Of a stretch of 64,000 bases of DNA, positions 57,340 through 64,000 are shown one piece after another (position 1 is the first letter of the stretch; each line of letters starts with the position of its first letter). The DNA comes from Perkinsus marinus ATCC 50983 (Eukaryota > Perkinsozoa > Perkinsida > Perkinsidae). The position numbers were made by a program, and so were the translations under genes. Location of the stretch: contig NW_003214659.1 of the NCBI RefSeq assembly GCF_000006405.1, positions 170,674-234,673 of the forward strand, given 5' to 3'. The notes under the pieces are model-generated. The model did not search any database. It had not been told where the DNA came from and was given only the letters and a program-made list of their open reading frames with translations.

Positions 57340-58207
57340 GAGGAGGCTACAACACCTCCTACGGGGCAGCCACTTTGGCTATGAGATGGCTGCAGTATCT
57401 GGACCTGTGGGAGCAAGTCGAAGCTCAAGGATTTGCGACCGTGAGAGACGAGGCAGTAAGTACTAAACCCCTAGCCCTTTCCCGGTACTTCACATCCGGG
57501 AAGCTCTGGTGACCAACATGGGCGCTCGGGCTGTTGCAGCGGTTGACCCTGTAAGAAAGAGGCGCTCGGGCTCTTGCAGCTCTCGACCCTGCAAGAAAGA
57601 GGCGCTCGGTACATTGCAGCGGTTGACCCTGCGAGGAGCAGGCTCGGAATACGGCCCCCATCGTGTCGGCGACCGTCGTCTTCGGATCGTATGACATGGC
57701 TGCTCCGGAGGAGTCTCGACTCGAGACGATGTGGGCGCACAATCGACCCGTTCGACTGGGAAGGGTGCATCATATACTGTACACGGCACGTATGTGACCT
57801 TGCACGCGTCCGCCAGACTGTCCTCAACCATCGAGGCTCGGCTACCGAAGGCGTCGAAGATCCTTGGGGAAAAGGTGGAGAGTTCGCCAGTGATCGAGAT
57901 GGAAACGAGTGAGTCGGGAGTCGGCGTTCTCGTTCTGACTCAGAACTTCTGAGGTAGAATTTATTGCTCAGGGTCACAGGCTCAGGAAGCTCGGATGAAG
58001 ACATCTCGATCGAAGCCTAGCCCTCCCAGCCTCTTCGGCCTCCCCACGAGCTCAGCTGACGTCAGCCTGACGATCAAATTGATCGAGGCTGCGCGCGATA
58101 GCAACGCTGAACTAGACCGCTCAGCGGAGAAGAACGAGAAAGGCCGGATTAACGGAAGACTATTCCTAGGTTCTGCTGATTTGGCTATGCTCTATTTTCA
58201 CTATTAG
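57340..58207 (+). CDS. Hypothetical multi-exon gene, low confidence
   Basis: Protein-like pieces on the plus strand: GGYNTSYGAATLAMRWLQYL and WEQVEAQGFATVRDEA (57340–57455, ending at a possible GT donor), VVFGSYDMAAPEESRLETMW (near 57700), TYVTLHASARLSSTIEARLP (near 57790), and SPPSLFGLPTSSADVSLTIK to GRLFLGSADLAMLYFHY-stop at 58207. They are in different frames and a 40-bp tandem array (57521–57637) lies between the first two, so splicing is assumed. No domain is recognised. Confidence 0.3.
57521..57637. repeat. 40-bp tandem repeat, three units
   Basis: Units start at 57521, 57561 and 57601 with GGCGCTCGG and contain TTGCAGC-GGTTGACCCTG. Probably intronic. Confidence 0.85.
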
Positions 58208-59085
58208 TAGACAAAGGAGAGCGCACCTCATGCGAAGGTATAGCCGAAGAGGGGCACAATTATGGGAACGGGAGAGCGCTGACGGTCTTCTCCGATATAC
58301 TACAGGCTATAGAGAAGGGAGAAAAGAGTCGTTACTCACTATGGTTCAGTTACGGCGATTTTTAAAGTCAGCATGATCTGAATTGAGGTGACATGCGGAG
58401 AGAAGTTGGTCGAAAGGGTTAAGCTAGCACTAAGACCAGTGATGAGAATTTCACCATAATGGGCAAGTGATTCTTCAAGAACCGTTCTTGGATTCATTTA
58501 TAATGACGTTACCAGGGCTTTATCCAGGTGCTCGCTGCGTACTTCAGGTGCATTTACGGGAACCCTGAGTGCGTACAGAACAACGACTCGCGCACCACTG
58601 AGGTGCACTCAAGTGCCGGGCCATCTTAGTTTGTTGGGTGCTGCACGCATGTACACGTCTTCTCTCAGGACAGATCTTGGGCTGCCCAAGTTGGGCACTC
58701 GCCTCTACCTGATGACGGAGACTTCCATGGTCACTTCTTGGGTAATCCTCGTGACGAGGACAAGAAATCAGACGAGGACCTCGTCTAATTTCTTTGTATC
58801 CGAACCATGCCAAGATGTGTGCCATCGTGATGTGCCTACTTAGCTCCACGGCATCCGTGGAACGGTGCGCGCGTCCGTACGGCGCGAGGTATGACACTAA
58901 GGATTTTGTGATGCCGGTCATAGGCGAGCGCTACTTTATGTACATGCGTGCTGCTTTCACGCTGCTGTGTGTTTACGTATAGGCTTTTATAAGTTGAGTA
59001 GGCTGAGTTGAGTCCGGTATAAGTTCTATACAAGGCTTTTACTAGTTACTGACTTATACTAGCTTACATAGGGATCCATATCTAT
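58208..59085. other. No supported gene
   Basis: Short frames without domains or consistent splicing. Confidence 0.4.
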
Positions 59086-60301
59086 ATGAGGAGGATATGG
59101 ATAATAGGGTCTTCATTGTGTTGCTATAGTTTTGTGACCATTGATTGCACTCTATTGGGCACTGGATCATTCGCTATGGTTTTGCGAACCCTTATGGATT
59201 TAGGGTTTTTGAGTCATCTGAGGACTAAGGTTGTCGCTATGGATTGTCGATATATATTCACAGAGTCTAGCTTTGAGTTATCTGAGTTCGGAATGGTTGT
59301 TACACGTTCAGGAAAGACTACCGAAGTGCCACGTAATCGTGACACTGATGTTATAGTCAAGGTACGTCGTAGACGTGTTAAGGAAAAGACGAGTCATGCT
59401 TCTCATGCGCAGTGTGCAGAAAGGGAGTCAACCCATGGTACCTCGGTTACTCCCACTAGTTACCCGAGTCCTCATAGGGAGGACCACCGCTGCGCGTAAC
59501 GGTGCTTCGACACAACCACGGGCTTGGCTGAAGATCACCATCTCTTGTCGGGCGTCACCTTGACTCGCCTCATGCGTATCAGCGAGCAGGGCCCAACTAT
59601 CTCGAGCCTTGGTGCAGCTAGTAACATCAACAGTAACTATGAAAGCTTCATCGAAGCGGTCTGGTCACACTGGAAGGACATGCAGAGTAGGAGGATAGAG
59701 TCTACTTGGCAGGACTATCTACTTTTTCAGTGGAATGTCAGACCCTTCACCAAGACTTTTGCTTCGATCTGTGACTTTCCCTTTGGGTTTCATAGGTAAC
59801 TTGGAGTCTACATTAAAAACCATTGAATTTTGTTAAAGTGATTCCTCGCACATCGACACTCGTACATCAACAAGAGATTTTGCTTATCTCGACTGGAGTT
59901 GCCTCGAGGTCCTCGAGCACGGTTGCTGACGACGCGAATATAGGCATGACGTTCCTTTGGCGTCGTTTAAGGTTCGGCGGCGTCTTTCCCCCTTTCGCTA
60001 TCAGAGCATTGAGTCGCACTTATACGGCAACATCAATGGTGGTAGTAGCACCGTGTTACACCGTCCGCGAACTCGACATCCTTCCCGAAAGGATCGAATC
60101 GAGCTAATCCCGAAGATCCCGAAGTTCGAGAGGCAATTTGAGTCTCGAGAATTTAAATTTGAGATACTCAAACTGGAAGCACTTCAGACTTTGAGGTGCG
60201 CGATTCGTTCGGGTGAAAGCGGTGCGTGCGCCGGTAATGTCCTCCTGGATAAGCCATGGGTAACGTCACGTTACGTCGTTGACATATGCGAAGTTCGGTA
60301 A
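59086..60301 (+). mobile_element. Possible LTR-retroelement fossil (protease/gag-like text)
   Basis: Open frame 59086–59499 contains LLGTGSFAMVLRTLMDLGFL, which resembles the start of a retropepsin. 59957–60301 contains IELIPKIPKFERQFESREFK, like gag text. No terminal repeats are seen. An old, broken copy is likely; assignment is weak. Confidence 0.25.
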
Positions 60302-61263
60302 CGACGAGCCAGTCAAGTTGGCTTAGGACTTGTGCTCAGGCCATCGGCTAACTGACTCCTTGGACACTATTATGAACGATGTTCATTGAACATATGTTAT
60401 GCCGACGCTGTTAATGAGATATGTGGCACACTGGTTGCTGACTTCAGCGTGTTGTTTAGAGTACACTGCGGAAATGATATGGAATTAGGGGTTGAGAAGT
60501 TGCCCGCTGCCTATCTGTACATCGCTTGCGCGAAACTCACTGGATTCCGCATGTCCCGAGGACTATCTCGAATAGTACGAGTTACGGGTCTGTATCGGAT
60601 TCCGTACAGTTGCCCATCTATAGGGTGCTCTCGGACCATTGAAATAATGCACCAATGAGGGCCTCTCATTGAGAGGTACGGATAAGACCCCTATCATAAG
60701 GGTACGAATGCAAGGGATACAACGAGGCAATAACTCTACTATTGGGCACCTGCACCGTGCCGTTCAACACTAGTATGTGCTACTGGAATGAGACACTACT
60801 ATTGAGTCTCATTTCAGCTCAACTGAGCTGTCTACCCAGCTTAATGATATCACCAGTCATTGCTGTTTTTCATGCGTGCAGTGCACCACATCGTGCTGCT
60901 TGTAAGCGCACAGCTTTGCTCCTTTGTGGAGCGAGGTACTTTACTTCATGGAGGTTATCTAAGTATCACAACCACTATTAATATCATCACCGAGCTCATT
61001 GAGTCCACAATGTGAACTTTACATGGGCCAGTGACCCATGTGAAGTTCACATTATCATACATCAACCATTAAAACCATTAAGTTCACATTGACCCAGCCT
61101 GGGTCAGTTAACTTAGCCTGGGTCACCCAGGGTCGCTCCAATCATAGTATGCTCATAGCAATATCTGACTGTCAGATGGTGGCACAGCCTCGTCAACTAA
61201 CCGTCTATGTGTGTCACCAGGTGCGCCTTTCAAAGCTCTATTTTGCCTTTAGTGACATCAATT
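60302..61263. other. Gene-poor stretch with inverted repeats
   Basis: No supported gene. Inverted repeats at 60662–60676 (7+1+7) and 61009–61053 (19-bp arms, one mismatch, 7-nt loop), and repeated CAGCCTGGGTCA text near 61095–61130. Confidence 0.5.
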
Positions 61264-61710
61264 CCATCAGGCGGGGCAGATATGCCGACCCAAAATATTC
61301 ATCAGTACAATCAATTCCATCGGATGAGGCACTTATGCCAACCCAATATTGTAACAGTCCATCTGATGTCCCTTGTTGTTGATACTGTTGTGTGCCTTGT
61401 TCAAACGGCGCAACACCAGGCATGGACGAAAAAGCACGAAAATGATAATGATATTACCATGACACTTTCCTCAAAGACTCTAATGAAAGAACAGAACGAC
61501 TACTGGTCAGCTTAACAAACTCCGCTATGCACTTGCGTGCTCATCACTTCTGCGCTCGCCGTTTGGCGACAATATATTCATCAGTACAATAAATTCCATC
61601 GGATGGGGCACCTATGCCAACCCAATATATGGCTCAGTACAATTGAATCCATCGGACGGGGCGCCTCTGCCACTACCCCAACTTGGGGTCCCCAAGATAT
61701 GCCTTAGTAC
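61264..61710. repeat. 53-bp minisatellite in two blocks
   Basis: Units starting CCATC(A/G)G at 61264 and 61317, then at 61596 and 61649. Each holds ATGCC(A/G)ACCCAA and TCAGTACAAT. About 200 bp of other sequence separates the blocks. Confidence 0.8.
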
Positions 61711-61877
61711 AGTAATTTTGATAGGACGATGTAAAAGTGGGTAATTTATTCACAACTGTTTTCACAGAGAAAATAATTCCACGAGTGGAATTAATAACAA
61801 CGTTTGTGATGGGGCTATAACAATTTGTTCTGGGCTACACTAGGACATATATCAATGTCGGTAGATCCAATCGAGTA

Positions 61878-62653
61878 GTGGAGTTGCTAGATGAGTGTAC
61901 AAGCGTTGTTGGCGTCGACGCTCGTTCCATTGTTATTGGTGTTATCAGGATTCGTTTATCTTACTGGGGTTTTACTCATCTCTTCCTCAATTTACTGATG
62001 CCAGCTGGCGTAGCAGATCATTATGCGTTACCAGTGGCGGCCATTACCACTGCTGGGCTAGCGGTCGTCAGCTATTTCGTCTATCACAGATTTCGAAACC
62101 AAAAACTCACCTCGGCGAAGGGCCACAGGGCTCTCCACAACCAATATGCGGGCTCACTAGCACCACGGCCAGACCTTTCCCCATTCACACTACCCAAATT
62201 TCCCAACGGCGGCCTACGGCCGCCTACTACTCTCAGGATCCCAGTCAAGGGCTATACGACAATCAATTGCTTGTGGATTGTGCTACTGGAGTCAAAAGTG
62301 AGCACAGAGTGACCCCGTTTTACAAATCGGACTCAAACATACGCAGGAATTGTTTGTACACTTGACCACTGACGTTATATCGGTGTGCTCTATCTCTAAA
62401 AGCATCACTAATGCAAGATAGATCAAATGCGCAAGTGTTACACAGGCATGGGGATGCTACCCCTGCCGCGCTCAAGTTTCCTGCACTTTGCACAACCATT
62501 GTCCTCGCACGCGTACGTAGGTTGAACGTTTCAGACTCTGAAATTCAGAGTCGTGCCGGAGAGACGGTGGGAAGCTATGTCGAAGTAGATTCGCATCTCT
62601 CTGGATGTCAGCTTATGACCGCTCCTTGTTATTCTCTTCTCCGGTCCAGATAG
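61878..62653 (+). other. Unrecognised relic coding region, membrane-protein-like
   Basis: Plus-strand text includes LVPLLLVLSGFVYLTGVLLI (a membrane helix), a second hydrophobic stretch ALPVAAITTA-GLAVVSYFV, and a Cys-rich part near 62450 (WGCYPCRAQVSCTLHN). It reads like a decayed surface glycoprotein of unknown origin. I cannot assign a family. Confidence 0.25.
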
Positions 62654-63575
62654 ACTGGTTCACTGTAAGCCATCGGATCCCTTTGTCAATCACCCTTTAC
62701 CACCTGAGCATCAGTCAATGTAAGCGCATCACACATCTATGCAATAAAGTATTACATATCATCAGTATTTTCAGTGTAGAACAACTACGCAGGAACCAAT
62801 TATACTGAGATTCTCCGGAGAGGGGTGTGATATGTCTAATCTACTGGACGTATATTTATTTCTCATCATAGCGTATATTTATTGATAATATATCATAAGC
62901 TGTCCAAGGGTCATCTAAATCAGAGGGCTCTACTTGAGTGCAGGTATTGCTATATTCCTTTCGAGCAATTACAATCCATCACGCGATTAAGCGTGTTCTC
63001 TTGAGTGTTTAAACCTCATTTGGTAGCGCACCTGGGGTGCATCAGACTGATGCATCAGTGTTGAGACAATGCTCTGTGATACCTTCGTTTATATGTCCAG
63101 AACTCTGATCTCTACGAACTCAATACTGGATACTCTCAAACAGCAGTTACGTGCATGTATTTTAACACTTGTTGATTTTTTAGTCTGATTCGCCTTGAGT
63201 TTCTAGTAGTACGGAAATCTTCACGCAAGTCGGCACGTGAGTAGCGGGCCATTAGCCGGTTGGACAGCGATGCTAATCAGTGAGTTGGACGGCCGAATCA
63301 TTCCTCATGTACACTCGCGACACGTTTATACCGATAATCCTCCTAAGCACCGCAGTGATATTGTCATCAGTGGATTATCAGCTAGATTGCGCCAGCTCAT
63401 GATTCCTGGATCGAGGCAGTGAGTTTTGTGCCTCTGAGGGATCCCACTAGGTGGGACGTCCTTCACACCTGCGCGGTTTTCGTTGCTCTTGAACAATTGT
63501 CTTGTTGTTATCTGGGGGCAGTGAGTATCCCGGCAGTACATAGTAGTTATCTAAGTAAAGTCATATTATCTGTTA
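62654..63575. other. No supported gene
   Basis: 62820–62900 is AT-rich. No repeat or protein is recognised. Confidence 0.4.
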
Positions 63576-63865
63576 TTGTCGTAGTAGCCCCAACCACACC
63601 CAAACCACTGTTGCTATTGCTGTGATAGCCCCAACTACTGCTGATGCTGTTGTAGTAGCCCAAACTACTGTTGCTATAGTCGTAGTGTCCCAAACCGCTG
63701 CTGATGTTGCTATTGTCGTAGTAGCCCAAACCACTGTTGTTTTACTGTTGTACTAGCCCCAACCACACCCAAACCACTGTTGCTATTGTTGTGATAGCCC
63801 CAACTACTGATGATGCTCTGATGATGCTCTGATGATGCTACTGATGACGCTACTGATGATGTAGC
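63576..63865. repeat. Imperfect minisatellite, GTAGTAGCCCAAACCACTGTTG-like
   Basis: Many diverged short units built on TAGCCCAAAC and ACTGTTGCTATTG. A longer segment starting TAGCCCCAACCACACCCAAA recurs at 63585 and 63754, 169 bp apart. GATGATGCTCT units follow. Confidence 0.85.
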
Positions 63866-64000
63866 CTCTGTGCTGGAGCAACTGGCTCTGGTCCGGTTGA
63901 TGACACAAGACTGGTTGGTATGATGGGTATCTAACTGCCCCTTTGGGGTACATCTGACCGTAATACGCACATGGCGTCACGGTCTCTCTCTCTAGTTACA

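Overview
This is a eukaryotic nuclear window of roughly balanced base composition. Its genes are split by many short GT–AG introns of about 45–60 nt. It has no bacterial operon logic, and two 100-N assembly gaps. The protein set (a CBM20–trehalose-phosphate synthase/phosphatase fusion, GDP-L-fucose synthase, S10 carboxypeptidase, coiled-coil and cNMP-binding proteins) and the intron style fit an alveolate protist. My best guess is Perkinsus or a close perkinsozoan. That is an inference from style, not a database match.

Layout. 1.2–4.7 kb: a long coiled-coil protein (minus strand). 5.1–7.4 kb: a ten-exon GDP-L-fucose synthase (plus). 7.9–8.9 kb: a La-motif RNA-binding protein (minus). 9.5–16.4 kb: a CBM20–TPS–TPP fusion (plus), its introns filled with small DNA transposons. 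16.2–17.3 kb: a repeat whose second copy lies at 37.6–40.0 kb. 19.5–21.0 kb: a broken hAT transposase (minus). 21.3–22.2 kb: an ankyrin-type gene (minus). 22.2–27.2 kb: gene-poor DNA with relic ORFs. 27.2–31.0 kb: a tyrosine-recombinase (DIRS/Ngaro-type) retrotransposon with split direct repeats. 31.9–34.4 kb: an S10 serine carboxypeptidase (plus). 34.4–44.7 kb: repeat-rich DNA holding the second repeat copy, which carries a 1.3-kb insertion with a long open frame. 44.9–57.1 kb: a gene-dense part with JMJD7-like hydroxylase, a cNMP-binding protein, an RRM/LOTUS-like protein, a thioredoxin, a small unknown protein, a SpoU RNA methyltransferase and a K+-dependent Na+/Ca2+ exchanger. 57.3–64 kb: a weak gene, then repeat-rich DNA with minisatellites.

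The genes are ordinary single-gene housekeeping units and do not form one pathway. The most unusual signal is in the DNA between them. Many near-perfect inverted repeats occur whose arms (7–24 bp) are separated by exactly one nucleotide, far more than chance predicts for the longer arms. They cluster in the repeat-rich parts, and one is visible as an insertion when the two copies of the 16.2/37.6-kb repeat are compared. The second strong find is the split-direct-repeat retrotransposon, and the third is a hAT-type MITE family with clear 8-bp target duplications.
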